Counted from the first letter of the stretch, positions 8,793-17,992 are shown. The stretch: 59,626 nucleotides of DNA from Symplocastrum torsivum CPER-KK1 (GCA_019358875.1 JAHHIF010000047.1:1-59626), one strand, 5' to 3'. The notes: generated from the sequence alone by a model not told the origin. A program made the numbers and translations.

Positions 8793-9511
8793 GAGATCAC
8801 GAGCAAATTGTAAAAGCAGTGGACAAATAAATGCTCATCTGTCCACTAGATTGAGACAGGAAGCGTTTCCTCAACCCATAACCCCTAAAGAGCAACAGTC
8901 AGAGCCGTTGAGAACTATAAGGGTTCAGGCACCCCATCAACCTTTCAAGATAAGCGAGAATGGCGGATGCAGTGGTCGTTTCCTCACCCATGACAGAACA
9001 ACAGCTTTACACATCGGAGGTGCCTTGGATCGCTAATCCTGTCAGAGCTTGAGGCAATTATCGGATAATAGGCACACAGTTATTATGCGCTATCTTGATT
9101 AGCCTCCAAAAAATCTGAGTGTAGGATACTGCACCTGCCTCGTTGTGAAGCAGTAATGAGTTTATGATGATGACAATCAAGCTAACTGTATATCAATTTT
9201 TCCAAATTCCTCGATTTATTAGTCAGGAATTGGGAAAGGGCTGTATCTTTAACCTGGGAATAGGGGAAATCTATATTCATCGCGTGCCGATGAAATGTTC
9301 TGACTAGCTTGGTCGCTCCGGCACTCTATCATTAGAGACCCGGAGATCACACCATATCAACCGTACAGCTCACTTCGTATCTTTGACATTGTCGCTTTTT
9401 GTCAGTGGAAGCAGACCAACAGACAAACAACCCAAGTCTATTAGCGAAGGAATGTAACGGACTTGATATCACGCCTGCGTTGTTGTACTTGTTTTCCTCA
9501 AGGGTTTCACC
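8793..9511. other. 719-bp divergent intergenic region
   Basis: This lies between the minus-strand Crp/Fnr gene and the plus-strand 1004-residue gene. It contains stop codons in all frames over most of its length. A small near-palindrome, AGGAAGCGTTTCCT, lies near 8868. No tRNA or convincing protein gene is seen. It is a plausible site for two divergent promoters, but no clear -35/-10 pair could be fixed. Confidence 0.6.
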
Positions 9512-12500
9512 GTGACTTTTCAGAAGGATATTCAATCTCTGATTGCTGATATTGACGGCATCCTCCCTAAAGCAGGCTCCCGTCTACCTTGGTCTAAGCC
9601 AGGCGACATCGCCCAAGAGCGCCGGGTTTTAGAGAGAGTTCGTAGCTACTTAGTCTCGTTGCAGCAGAATGGGGCAGTACCTGAACAGCGACCAGCTAAC
9701 CCCGCGTTGCCAGAAGGAGTAAAGGAGATTGTCGAAGCCGTCACTCAAGAAATGGACTTTCTTCGGGCTGACTTGCTGCACCCCTTGCTGGAAGATATGG
9801 AAGCGTTACGGCAAGAGCGAGAGTCTTTGATGCACGAAATCAAGCAACTGCAACGAACAAGGCAGCAGCTTGATTCTCCAACCTCGCGTCATCCTGCCCA
9901 ACCACCAATGACGGCAGATTTTTCTCAAGAATTGATTAGCCGTTGTACTGAAAGCTTGACTTCTCAGATGACTCAGTTGTTCGCGAATCTGGAAGCTCGG
10001 TTGGCAAGTCCTGGTTCGGCGATCGCAATGAGTACACCTCAAGGCAAACTGGGGGGCGTACTCCAGTCGCAAGATCGTGTAGAGCAACTGCGACAGATAC
10101 AAGACCAGTCCGATCAAATGTTGCTCGCTCTAGACGCTAATCAACAGAAGATCTTTGAGACACTACAGTGCAATCTTCAGGGCTACCAGAAATCTATGGC
10201 TCAGGGATTGGAAAAGATGCATGGCTTGAGTGTGCAAGGAGAGCTACTGTTTACCGCATTGGTGAATCGTTTAGCCGAGCAGTTGGGGCGAGAAACCACC
10301 ACAACCAGTGACACACAACCAGTGACAGTGCTGCCGAGCAATGCTACTGGGCTTAGGGATAGCTCACTAACGCCATTGCCACCACTCCCCCTGCAACCCC
10401 CAGAGACACTTTCCAGCGCCCCAGAAAGTGCTACTGATTCATTTAGCAGCCCAGACGCACTGCCAAACCTTTCCTCGATATCACCAACATCAGCACCAAC
10501 GCTTGACCGATCAATTCAGCCGACACCTGAAGAGACTCTCCTAGAAAACCTGAACTCTGATAATTGGGAAATTATCGAAGAACTAGAACTTAACTATCCC
10601 ACTAATGAGCCAGATGAAGATGATGGTCTAGCAACCTTCATCCAACTAGATATCGAGCCTTCAACCTTACCCGCCTCAGTGGAGTCAGATCCAACAGCTG
10701 AGAATCTGCCAATATCACCCTCAGCAGAAGAGACAGGAGTTGGTGAAGCTAGCAAACTAACATCTAGTTTCGATAGCCATGGCAGAGAAATTGATGATTT
10801 GTATGAAACTCTATTTGGTACAGACTCCTCAGCTAGTCGCTTAAGAGCAACAGAAGCAGAGGTTCCCGTAGCTACCGACTCCGCTACTCCTGTCTCCTCT
10901 CAGGTTGAAAATGTCCTGTTTGAAGGGCTTAGTGACCCAGCCGTTGAACCGACTGAGTCGCAGGCATCGAATTGGTCAGGAACTGATTCGTCAGACTCGT
11001 GGGAAGTTTTATTTTTTGAAGACACAGCGACTCAGCCCCCAAGTGAGTCAGAGTTGGCAGAAAACCAATACTCATCAGAACCTGCTAGCTCGTCAACTAA
11101 CACAAACGGACGGCAAGGTGTTGAAACCATTGCTGCCTTGACTGATTTATTTGACGAGATGCGGTTGACTCACCTGCTACCGACTGTAGAGCCTCACTCA
11201 ATACCTGAGCAACCCTCGGAACCACCCACGGCTAATAGCGAACCCCCAACAGTTGATGTCGTGGAGGATAACTACATTCCAGCCTTACCCGAAGAGGATT
11301 TGCTGGCAATGGATGCCTTAGAAACCGAACTCGACCCAGAAGTTTGGTTAAATCAAAACGCACTTCAGCAGCTTCAGCAAGACTTGTCCCGTTTTGAAGG
11401 GTCTGAAGGTCAAGATCTTCAAAGTCAAGACGATGAGCGATCGCTTTTTGATTATTCACAAGCGCCACTAATTGCGCCAGAAATCCCTAACTCCCACCAG
11501 ACAAACTATCGCTTCCTGGCATCGCAGGAGTTATTGGCGGAAGATTGGGAAGACTTTGTGTACCATGACTTATCCGATGAGGATGCTATCTCCCAAAATT
11601 TGGCAGACTCTCCTCAAAATGACAGTGGAGAAGAAATTGCAACAATCGCTAGCGATAATGGGATTACACAGCCTTCTCCGTCAGCAGCCCCTGAATCTAT
11701 TGAATCCGATTTTGACCCAGATTTATTTCCTTCTGAAGCACTAGAGCTAGACCATGAGAATACTCTAAGCGCCAGCTCTGAAGCTCCTGAGGAGATAGGT
11801 GTACCTAGAGAGCTAAACGCTCTTGAGGATGAGACGTTTGTCGAGATGCTCTGGGATGAGCCAGTAGACAGCACAACCGAGGAGATGATTAGCTCACCCG
11901 ACTTGGAGTTTGAAACCAACGTTTTCCCGCAAACTCCCCAGGATTTACAAAGGGAGAACCTAGTCAATAACACTCTGAGTGATACTGAAGCAGAACGCGA
12001 TCGCTCACAATCGAACCGATTGGATTCAGAGTTGATTGCTCCTGATCATGAAGCGTTGGATGAACCAGTAGTGGAAGGGAGTCCAGCCAAGGTACCACCT
12101 CAATCCAGTCCAGAGTATCCACCAGCAAATCCTACAGACTTAGGGCTAAATATCCTTAACAATCAAATCTTGAGTGCAGATATGTGGAATGATGCACCCA
12201 ACAACACTCAAGAGATAGTCTTGCCTCCAGAACCCGTTGAAACTCAAGTCGATCCCTTGCGAGAAGCCTCCTTAGACGCTGGACAACAGGAAGCGGTAGC
12301 ACAGCCTTCTGGCTCGGAAGACCCTGTGGTATCTGAAGACATTGTTATGCCAGAAGAGCTTGTTGTGGCGGATAACGAAGCCTTAGCGGAAGTTGAGCTA
12401 TCAGACAGGCTGGCGCAGGAGGCACAGACATCAAGTGAAACGGAGTTCGATACAACCTTACCTCAACCCAAAACAACAAACCCAGAGCAACCTAACAACC

Positions 12501-12526
12501 AGAAGGGAGCGGGAAGTGGGGAGTAG
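9512..12526 (+). CDS. large acidic, mostly disordered protein with N-terminal coiled coil, unknown
   Basis: A 1004-residue protein that I do not recognise. It starts with GTG, with AAGGG about 8 bases upstream. Residues 1-270 are helical: several heptad stretches (FLRADLLHPLLEDMEALRQE, then ERESLMHEIKQLQRTRQQL) suggest a coiled coil. From about 275 to the end it is rich in Glu, Asp, Ser, Pro, Thr and Gln, has almost no hydrophobic core, and repeats short acidic motifs with a Trp or Phe (DNWEIIEEL, DSWEVLFFED, AEDWEDFVYHDL, VEMLWDEPVD). These look like short linear binding motifs on a disordered scaffold. There is no signal peptide or membrane helix, so it is likely cytoplasmic. It ends just before repeat-rich DNA and a convergent hydrolase gene. 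Confidence 0.75.
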   Translation: MTFQKDIQSLIADIDGILPKAGSRLPWSKPGDIAQERRVLERVRSYLVSLQQNGAVPEQRPANPALPEGVKEIVEAVTQEMDFLRADLLHPLLEDMEALRQERESLMHEIKQLQRTRQQLDSPTSRHPAQPPMTADFSQELISRCTESLTSQMTQLFANLEARLASPGSAIAMSTPQGKLGGVLQSQDRVEQLRQIQDQSDQMLLALDANQQKIFETLQCNLQGYQKSMAQGLEKMHGLSVQGELLFTALVNRLAEQLGRETTTTSDTQPVTVLPSNATGLRDSSLTPLPPLPLQPPETLSSAPESATDSFSSPDALPNLSSISPTSAPTLDRSIQPTPEETLLENLNSDNWEIIEELELNYPTNEPDEDDGLATFIQLDIEPSTLPASVESDPTAENLPISPSAEETGVGEASKLTSSFDSHGREIDDLYETLFGTDSSASRLRATEAEVPVATDSATPVSSQVENVLFEGLSDPAVEPTESQASNWSGTDSSDSWEVLFFEDTATQPPSESELAENQYSSEPASSSTNTNGRQGVETIAALTDLFDEMRLTHLLPTVEPHSIPEQPSEPPTANSEPPTVDVVEDNYIPALPEEDLLAMDALETELDPEVWLNQNALQQLQQDLSRFEGSEGQDLQSQDDERSLFDYSQAPLIAPEIPNSHQTNYRFLASQELLAEDWEDFVYHDLSDEDAISQNLADSPQNDSGEEIATIASDNGITQPSPSAAPESIESDFDPDLFPSEALELDHENTLSASSEAPEEIGVPRELNALEDETFVEMLWDEPVDSTTEEMISSPDLEFETNVFPQTPQDLQRENLVNNTLSDTEAERDRSQSNRLDSELIAPDHEALDEPVVEGSPAKVPPQSSPEYPPANPTDLGLNILNNQILSADMWNDAPNNTQEIVLPPEPVETQVDPLREASLDAGQQEAVAQPSGSEDPVVSEDIVMPEELVVADNEALAEVELSDRLAQEAQTSSETEFDTTLPQPKTTNPEQPNNQKGAGSGE

Positions 12527-12600
12527 GAAGTAGGAGGAGCAGGGGAGCCGGATTATTCTTGCTTCCCCCTTGGCAAGCTACCGTGTACACACGAGCCGAT

Positions 12601-12680
12601 AGACCTCTCCCCAAACCCCTCTCCGAGGTGGAGAGGAGCTTTGAGATGGCGCCCCTTCCCTCGCAGGGAAGGGGCTAGGG
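12601..12680. terminator. paired hairpins between convergent genes (possibly dispersed repeat)
   Basis: Two stem-loops occur: CCTCTCC-gaggt-GGAGAGG (12618-12636) and an 11-bp stem, GCCCCTTCCCT-cgc-AGGGAAGGGGC (12651-12675). They lie between the plus-strand gene ending at 12526 and the minus-strand gene ending at 12711. They could terminate both transcripts. CCCCTCTCC/GGAGAGG elements are also frequent mobile-like repeats in cyanobacteria. Confidence 0.6.
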
Positions 12681-12710
12681 GTTATATAACCTATGATGGG
12701 ACTGTTGACT

Positions 12711-13718
12711 TCAAGCTCTCTCAACAAGTTGACGAACTGCACTAACAATCAAATCAGGTTGCTCTAAGGGAATAAGGTGTCCACTAGTTTCGGCAATGAT
12801 ATATTGGCTATTAGACGAAAGTTTAGTTAAATCTAACTGAAGTTCCTGCCACCTCTGGAATCTTTCATCACTCATTTCTGGAGCTTTTGCACCTTGAACT
12901 AACACGAGCAAGGGCAAGTTATTCAAGGATGTAACAGCTTGTAATTGCTCAAAGCTTTTTTCTAGGTTGGCATATTCGCTAGATACGGTTGCCCAATAGT
13001 GAGAACGATAACAGTAGGATTTGTAAGTATCAAACAAGGCTTGGACGGCTAACGGATATTTTTGAATTTTTTGTTTAATCTCTTCAAGAATTGGCAACAA
13101 GTTGAGTTCCCCGATTAATCGCAACACACCAACTCGACTGGCAACCCTCATAACTTGATAAAGCCATACCTCTCTTTTAATACGTTTCCAGGTTTCGGAT
13201 GTCATGTAGCTTTCTAGGGAGGAATCCACCAACACCAATCCCACCACATCTTCTGGATATTGACTTGCATATAGCCGCATATTGGCTCCCCCCAAGGAGT
13301 GTCCCACCAAAATGTAAGGAGGCTTAATCCCAGCTTGGGTCAGAAGTGTATGCAATTCATCAACGCTTTGCTGGCTCGTGCGCGGTGTCCTGAGATTGGG
13401 ATCGCTCCAGCCCAAACCCGCTCGATCGTAAGTACACACACGGGTAAATTCAGCAATTTTTTGCGGAACCAAGCCCCATGTGATTGATGGGGCACCAGCA
13501 CCAGCATCCATGACAACTGTTGGTGTACCCTGACCAATACAATTGAGATGCAGACGAAATCCCCCAAGATCAACAAGCTGACCTAGCAGAGGGTATTTAT
13601 GTCGATCAACAGCTTCACTAACTGTTTGGTAGAAAATTCCCGAAACTAACCCGACTGCGGTAACGCCTAGCCCAAGCCAAATCAACTTTTCCGTAATTAT
13701 CATAGTGAAATGTGCCAA
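12711..13718 (-). CDS. alpha/beta hydrolase
   Basis: A 335-residue alpha/beta-hydrolase-fold enzyme. A single N-terminal hydrophobic segment (LIWLGLGVTAVGLVSGIFYQ) suggests a membrane anchor or uncleaved signal. Visible core motifs are MDAGAGAPSITW (oxyanion-hole region), YDRAGLGWSDP, the nucleophile elbow GHSLGG near 139-144, DVVGLVLVDSSLE, and a C-terminal SGHLIPLEQPD with the likely catalytic His. The acid is probably the Asp/Glu in the late loop; I did not fix it. The cap between residues 185 and 260 is helical. Substrate is unknown; carboxylesterase or lipase-like activity is most likely. It is convergent with the large acidic gene. Confidence 0.85.
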   Translation of the reverse strand: MAHFTMIITEKLIWLGLGVTAVGLVSGIFYQTVSEAVDRHKYPLLGQLVDLGGFRLHLNCIGQGTPTVVMDAGAGAPSITWGLVPQKIAEFTRVCTYDRAGLGWSDPNLRTPRTSQQSVDELHTLLTQAGIKPPYILVGHSLGGANMRLYASQYPEDVVGLVLVDSSLESYMTSETWKRIKREVWLYQVMRVASRVGVLRLIGELNLLPILEEIKQKIQKYPLAVQALFDTYKSYCYRSHYWATVSSEYANLEKSFEQLQAVTSLNNLPLLVLVQGAKAPEMSDERFQRWQELQLDLTKLSSNSQYIIAETSGHLIPLEQPDLIVSAVRQLVERA

Positions 13719-13933
13719 GCTTACACGGCTGCACTCAAGTTTAGCTTTCCTACCAGTTGCGGTAACTCTCTCACTACCGTTCGATCAAACAAACCGCAGT
13801 GGGTAAGACCGAATAGGCAAGGGTGCGATCACACTCGCTCCTTACAGAACCATCTATAGGTGATAAAGTCCAAGATCTGATGTATATCCGTTATATATTT
13901 CCGTTGCGGTTACATTGGCTCTAGGTCATCTAA

Positions 13934-14125
13934 CACTTCAAAAGCGATCGCTACCTCAAACTCATTAAGGAACTAGAAGGCACTCACAAGCGAGAAACCT
14001 GCTGCTCTCTTCGGAGCGGCTCTGAAAGAGCTAGCGCAGATCGCATCTTGGCAGCGCTGGAAGTGGGCAAGCAGTCGCCACTGTACAAACGAGTGAAGGC
14101 AGTTCTCGACCAGATGATGCCTTGA
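13934..14125 (+). pseudogene. C-terminal coding remnant without start, unknown family
   Basis: An open frame of 63 codons follows an in-frame TAA and has no ATG or GTG near its start. It encodes a plausible helical, charged tail (SDRYLKLIKELEGTHKRE, later RILAALEVGKQSPLYKRVK) and ends in TGA, 15 bases before a strong terminator. The middle, CCSLRSGSERASAD, is encoded by a repeat with CGGAGC and GAGCTAGCGC pieces like the one at 24176-24207. I infer the end of a decayed gene with a repeat inserted. No family was recognised. Confidence 0.35.
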
Positions 14126-14140
14126 AAAAGAGAAATCCAA

Positions 14141-14169
14141 TGTCTAACGGTTAGACACTGGTTTTTTTT
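14141..14169 (+). terminator. rho-independent terminator
   Basis: TGTCTAAC and GTTAGACA (14141-14148 with 14150-14157) form a tight stem, followed 3 bases later by GG and a run of eight Ts. It fits a terminator for the coding remnant just upstream, which supports that remnant having once been a gene. Confidence 0.65.
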
Positions 14170-14190
14170 GTTAGATGCGATCGCGTTTCT

Positions 14191-14236
14191 GAACCGTTTG
14201 CCAGAACAGGCATTGATCGGAACTGGCAAACGGTTC
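14191..14236. repeat. perfect 14-bp inverted repeat
   Basis: GAACCGTTTGCCAG (14191-14204) and its exact complement CTGGCAAACGGTTC (14223-14236) are separated by 18 bases. It could be a binding site for a dimeric regulator, a cruciform, or the remains of an element end. No gene overlaps it. Confidence 0.8.
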
Positions 14237-14560
14237 CGCGCTAGCTCCCAGTGATATTAGGTCTGGGAGAGTTTTGGGCAAACCAGGAAACTTGTGTATA
14301 TACAGTAGCCTTGGCAAGGGGGGACTGAGGGGGTAATTTTTTGACTTTTGCAAGAGACGACCATGAGCCTTTGCTCACGAACCTTGCGATGAAAATAGGT
14401 ATAGGAACGATTTAGCGTTGTTTCAGCCTCCATTTTCAAGACAGGTCTATTGATAGGGCACAGATAACATCGTGACCCTGTCATGGAGGATATGCACCTG
14501 AGAACTACCCAAAAGTCCCCTCATCGGGTAAATACTTATATATCTGCACACTCAACTTGA
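14237..14560. other. intergenic region upstream of the actin-like ATPase
   Basis: No gene is seen. It includes a CCTTGGCAAGGGGGGACTGA repeat-like stretch near 14311-14330, common between genes in cyanobacteria, and an AT-rich stretch (AAATACTTATATAT) near 14530 that may hold a promoter for the gene starting at 14561. Confidence 0.5.
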
Positions 14561-16396
14561 TTGGAGGTCGCTATCAGAAACGCTGTCTGGTACTTAGGAA
14601 TTGACTTCGGTAGTACAGGAATTTCAGCTACCCTATTGAACCGCTCGACTGCTGAGCAATACCCCATCTATTGGTCGAACGAACTACCAATGGTGAACCC
14701 TCAATCCGCTACTTATCGTTCTGGTGAGGGTGTCTTTCGTTTACCAGCAATGACCTACTCCGGTTCAGCGTGTCGAGATATTTCGCCAGAACAGCTTTAC
14801 TATGTTCAGATGCCAGCGGCACCGATTGTTGTTGGTTCTTTGGCATCTACCTTAGCGGATAAGCAGCCTGGAATTTTCTTAGAGAATTTTAAACCTTACC
14901 TAAATCTTGGCATTCCCTACTATTGCCCTAGGCACTACGGATGGGAGCCAACAGTACAATTGCCAAATCAGCAGCAAGTTTCCCTATACTGGGTGCGACG
15001 CACTTTACAAGCCTTGTTCGCAACGCTGCTGCCCAAGGGTGATTCAGTGGATGCTGCAATAAAGGTAGGCTCCGTTGGTCTAGAATCCGAAATGTTGAGA
15101 GATGTCTTGCCGCAGTTAGAGGGAGTTGTTCTAGGCACTCCAGCGGCTTGGTCCGATACTTATCGCTTAAATTTACGGGAAGCTGTCCTGGAATCAGGCT
15201 TAGTGAGGCACGCTGAGCAAATTTTCTTCCTAGAAGATGCGATCGCACCTATCCTTGCTAGTTTACACACTCAGTCAAAGGACTCTTCAAAACATCAGTC
15301 TCTAAAGGGCGGTACTTTAGTCATCAATGCTGGGGCAACCACAACGGAAATTGCGCTAGTTGATTTACCGGATAACCCGAAGGACTTAACTTACAGCGAC
15401 TTTACTTTATGTAGTCTGCCGTATGCGGGTCATTTTATCGATCAAGATATTGTTTGCCAGTTGTTGTATCCTCAGCTATCTGAGCCGCAACGCCAGCAGT
15501 TATTACAGGAAAGTGATTTTGAACTGCCGCTACCGGGTCAACCTGACTTGGAAAAACGCGATCGCTTAAGTGTACTGCTACAAAATTCTCCTTTAGGGCA
15601 AGCACTTCTGAAAGCGGCTGGATACCTGAAGGTAATTTTGCAACACAAAGAGGAATTTACCTTAAATGTCGGCAATACCCAGTGGAGCGTCAAGCGTCTA
15701 GATTTAGAAAACCGTGTGGTTCTACCGTTCACTCAACAACTTGGGTCAGAACTGAATAAACTGCTGCTTAAAACAGGCATCTCTGAATATGGCGTTTATC
15801 AAGCCTTCTGTGTTGGAGGTACTGGTGTTTTGGCTGCACTGCAAACCTGGGTACGCCAACGGCTTCCACTCGCCACGTTGATTCAGGATAGCGATTCCTC
15901 AACAGGAAACTGGGTTGCGGCTGGACTTGCCAGTTTGCCGCTCTATCCTCTAGTGTTAAACCGACTTCAGCAACAGTACAGCGACTATTTCCTCCTTTCA
16001 GAACTGCTACGTGCTTTCTCTGAACCTGCACTAGACTCCGGCAAGTATCTCTATAGCCTTGAGGAAATCATGCAGCAATTGGAGCGTCAAGGTCTAAATA
16101 CAGGTGCTTGTTATCAGCGTATTGTCCGCTTGGTGGAAGGTCAGCTCCCTCTTGGTTTGGTGCCTTCAATTGAAAATGCTAGCTGGCTAGCTCCAGCCTC
16201 AAAGCAAGATCTACTTTACTCCGCTGATCCAACGAATACAGGAATTTTTGAGCGAGAAGAGGAGCAGCTCTATTATCCAAACTTTCGGCAGCAACAGCGG
16301 CTTCGCCAGTATCTCGATATAGTACTATCTGGAATTCATCAAAAGTTTGAGGAACCGCTGATCGTTAAGTTGGGTGTAGCAGATAGCTCAATTTAG
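14561..16396 (+). CDS. actin/Hsp70-fold ATPase-like protein
   Basis: A 611-residue protein beginning with the actin/Hsp70 phosphate-1 motif YLGIDFGSTGISATLLN. It continues with GVVLGTPAAWSDTYRLNLRE, FFLEDAIAPILASL, the phosphate-2-like GGTLVINAGATTTEIALVDL near 249-268, and FCVGGTGVLAAL near 418 (adenosine-type motif). The C-terminal 150 residues are helical. It is probably a cytoplasmic nucleotide-dependent chaperone-like or filament-like protein; partners are unknown. The start is odd. A stop codon precedes TTG 14561, there is no ATG or GTG before the first motif, and a good GGAGG lies inside the frame at 14563-14567. TTG is the simplest start, but an ATC at 14573 would be correctly spaced from the GGAGG. 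Confidence 0.7.
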   Translation: MEVAIRNAVWYLGIDFGSTGISATLLNRSTAEQYPIYWSNELPMVNPQSATYRSGEGVFRLPAMTYSGSACRDISPEQLYYVQMPAAPIVVGSLASTLADKQPGIFLENFKPYLNLGIPYYCPRHYGWEPTVQLPNQQQVSLYWVRRTLQALFATLLPKGDSVDAAIKVGSVGLESEMLRDVLPQLEGVVLGTPAAWSDTYRLNLREAVLESGLVRHAEQIFFLEDAIAPILASLHTQSKDSSKHQSLKGGTLVINAGATTTEIALVDLPDNPKDLTYSDFTLCSLPYAGHFIDQDIVCQLLYPQLSEPQRQQLLQESDFELPLPGQPDLEKRDRLSVLLQNSPLGQALLKAAGYLKVILQHKEEFTLNVGNTQWSVKRLDLENRVVLPFTQQLGSELNKLLLKTGISEYGVYQAFCVGGTGVLAALQTWVRQRLPLATLIQDSDSSTGNWVAAGLASLPLYPLVLNRLQQQYSDYFLLSELLRAFSEPALDSGKYLYSLEEIMQQLERQGLNTGACYQRIVRLVEGQLPLGLVPSIENASWLAPASKQDLLYSADPTNTGIFEREEEQLYYPNFRQQQRLRQYLDIVLSGIHQKFEEPLIVKLGVADSSI

Positions 16397-16599
16397 AAAA
16401 GCTGGATTGTACCGCAAAATCAGCAATATTGTTGCAAAATCCAAAAAAACTTATAAATACTTTAAAAAATACTCTCCTTTTGTAAAGAGTTAGTAAAATA
16501 GACTGATTGTGCTAGCCTTCACGTAACGAACGCTCAATACTATTGGCAGAAAAAGATTAGTCGTAATGCTCAGAAGCTGTAACCAATTCTTTTCATTTC

Positions 16600-17298
16600 G
16601 TGTCTACAACATCAGGGTCTCCTACTCCTCAATCAGTTGATTTACTGATTCTAAATCGTACTTCTCAGGTACCCGTAGGCGATCAAAAAATGCATTATTC
16701 TGCTAATTGTAGGCGTAAGCGCTTATTGGACATTATTGGAGCATTAATTGGGTTAGTTGTTACTGCAATCATTGCGGTTCCAATTGCGCTAGTGATTAAG
16801 CTCGATGACCCAGGTCCCGTTTTCTACAGCCAAATCCGCTGTGGTGTCAAGGGCAAAACGTTTCGCGTTTGGAAATTTCGCTCCATGATTGTGAACGCAG
16901 ATCAGTTGCAGCATCTGGTTGACAATCAGGCGCAAGGTAATATCTTCAAAAATAAAAATGATCCACGTGTTACTCGTGTAGGACGTTTTCTGCGTCGCAC
17001 AAGCTTGGATGAACTGCCTCAGTTCTGGAATGTCCTCAAAGGTGACATGAGCTTGGTCGGTACTCGTCCGCCAACAGTAGAAGAGGTGATGAACTACAAG
17101 ACGCATCACTGGGAGCGATTGAATACGAAACCAGGAATGACAGGTGAGTGGCAAGCCAATGGACGCTCTAGTATCACAGACTTTGAAGACATTGTGCAGA
17201 TGGATCTTGCCTATCAGCAAAAGTGGTCGGTTATATACGACCTCAAGTTAATCCTAAAAACGTTGATGGTAGTTGCGAAAAAAGATGGCGCTTTTTGA
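16600..17298 (+). CDS. undecaprenyl-phosphate sugar phosphotransferase (exopolysaccharide initiation)
   Basis: A 232-residue bacterial sugar transferase of the short, single-membrane-anchor type. It would load the first sugar-1-phosphate onto undecaprenyl phosphate at the inner membrane. One hydrophobic helix (LLDIIGALIGLVVTAIIAVP) is followed by PVFYSQIRCGVKGKTFRVWK, FRSM, DPRVTRVGRFLRRTSLDELP, FWNVLKGDMSLVGTRPP and KPGMTGEWQANGRSS, all family hallmarks including the Asp-Glu pair in LDELP. It starts with GTG. It is the only initiating transferase in the window, and lies 27 kb from the glycosyltransferase cluster at 44-59 kb, so a link is possible but unproven. A strong hairpin terminator follows at 17409. 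Confidence 0.9.
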   Translation: MSTTSGSPTPQSVDLLILNRTSQVPVGDQKMHYSANCRRKRLLDIIGALIGLVVTAIIAVPIALVIKLDDPGPVFYSQIRCGVKGKTFRVWKFRSMIVNADQLQHLVDNQAQGNIFKNKNDPRVTRVGRFLRRTSLDELPQFWNVLKGDMSLVGTRPPTVEEVMNYKTHHWERLNTKPGMTGEWQANGRSSITDFEDIVQMDLAYQQKWSVIYDLKLILKTLMVVAKKDGAF

Positions 17299-17408
17299 GG
17301 AGTCTAGAGTGTTGTCTGGGAAAGCCGATTTTCAGAAAACTCTAGTTGTTTGATTAAGTTGTCACTCGCAACGGATGACGGACAACAATGCAGCATTGGC
17401 GAGTTATA

Positions 17409-17452
17409 AGCTATGAGTTAAGGCAATAGCACCTTAACTCGTAGCTTTTTTT
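17409..17452 (+). terminator. strong rho-independent terminator touching the pgsA start codon
   Basis: A 15-bp stem (17409-17423 with 17432-17446, one G-T pair) and an 8-base loop are followed by seven Ts ending at 17452. The ATG of pgsA begins at 17453. It ends the sugar transferase transcript or acts as an RNA switch at pgsA. Confidence 0.85.
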
Positions 17453-17992
17453 ATGAATTTACCCAACTCGATTACCTTTTCTCGTCTACTGGCGTTGCCG
17501 TTCCTCTTGTACGGTTTGAATAACCCGACTGAGCGATCGCGCTGGATTTGTTTAGGAATATTTCTAGTTGCGGCTGGAACAGATTGGTTGGATGGTTATC
17601 TCGCTCGTAAGCTGAACCAAATCACCGAGTTGGGCAAGTTTTTAGACCCGTTGGTGGATAAGTTTTTAGTATTGGCACCCCTCCTATCGTTAATTGAGCT
17701 TGGACAGGTACCAGCTTGGGGTGTGTTTCTGATTTTGGCACGAGAATTGGTAATTGCGGGTTGGCGAGTCAACCCAAAGTTATCAGGGAGTAGTAGCATT
17801 AGCGGTGCTAATATTTGGGGCAAGCTAAAAACAGTCAGTCAAATTGCTGCGATCGCACTATTAATTGCTCCGACACCTGATTCCTGGGAAACCCCTTCAT
17901 TAGTGCTTTTCTGGATATCGGTTGCCCTCACTTGGATTTCTGGGGCAATATACCTGTGGCCACAAAAAAGCAATCAACCATCAGCCGTCTAA
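17453..17992 (+). CDS. pgsA: CDP-diacylglycerol--glycerol-3-phosphate 3-phosphatidyltransferase
   Basis: A 179-residue integral membrane enzyme that makes phosphatidylglycerol phosphate, the committed step to phosphatidylglycerol, essential for thylakoid photosystems. The CDP-alcohol phosphotransferase signature D-x2-DG-x2-AR-x8-G-x3-D-x3-D is fully present in DWLDGYLARKL...GKFLDPLVDK (about residues 44-70). The opening NLPNSITFSRLLALPFLLY is the usual PgsA first helix, so the ATG at 17453 is very likely right. There is no normal ribosome site: the seven bases before it are the T-run of a terminator. Three to four further membrane helices follow. Length is normal. Confidence 0.93.
   Translation: MNLPNSITFSRLLALPFLLYGLNNPTERSRWICLGIFLVAAGTDWLDGYLARKLNQITELGKFLDPLVDKFLVLAPLLSLIELGQVPAWGVFLILARELVIAGWRVNPKLSGSSSISGANIWGKLKTVSQIAAIALLIAPTPDSWETPSLVLFWISVALTWISGAIYLWPQKSNQPSAV

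Noticed and set aside
8701..9036. 111-codon plus-strand frame over the start of the Crp/Fnr gene
   Set aside because: It overlaps a well-supported regulator gene on the other strand and has no recognisable domain.
14928..15248. 106-codon minus-strand frame
   Set aside because: It is inside the actin-like ATPase gene and has no independent support.
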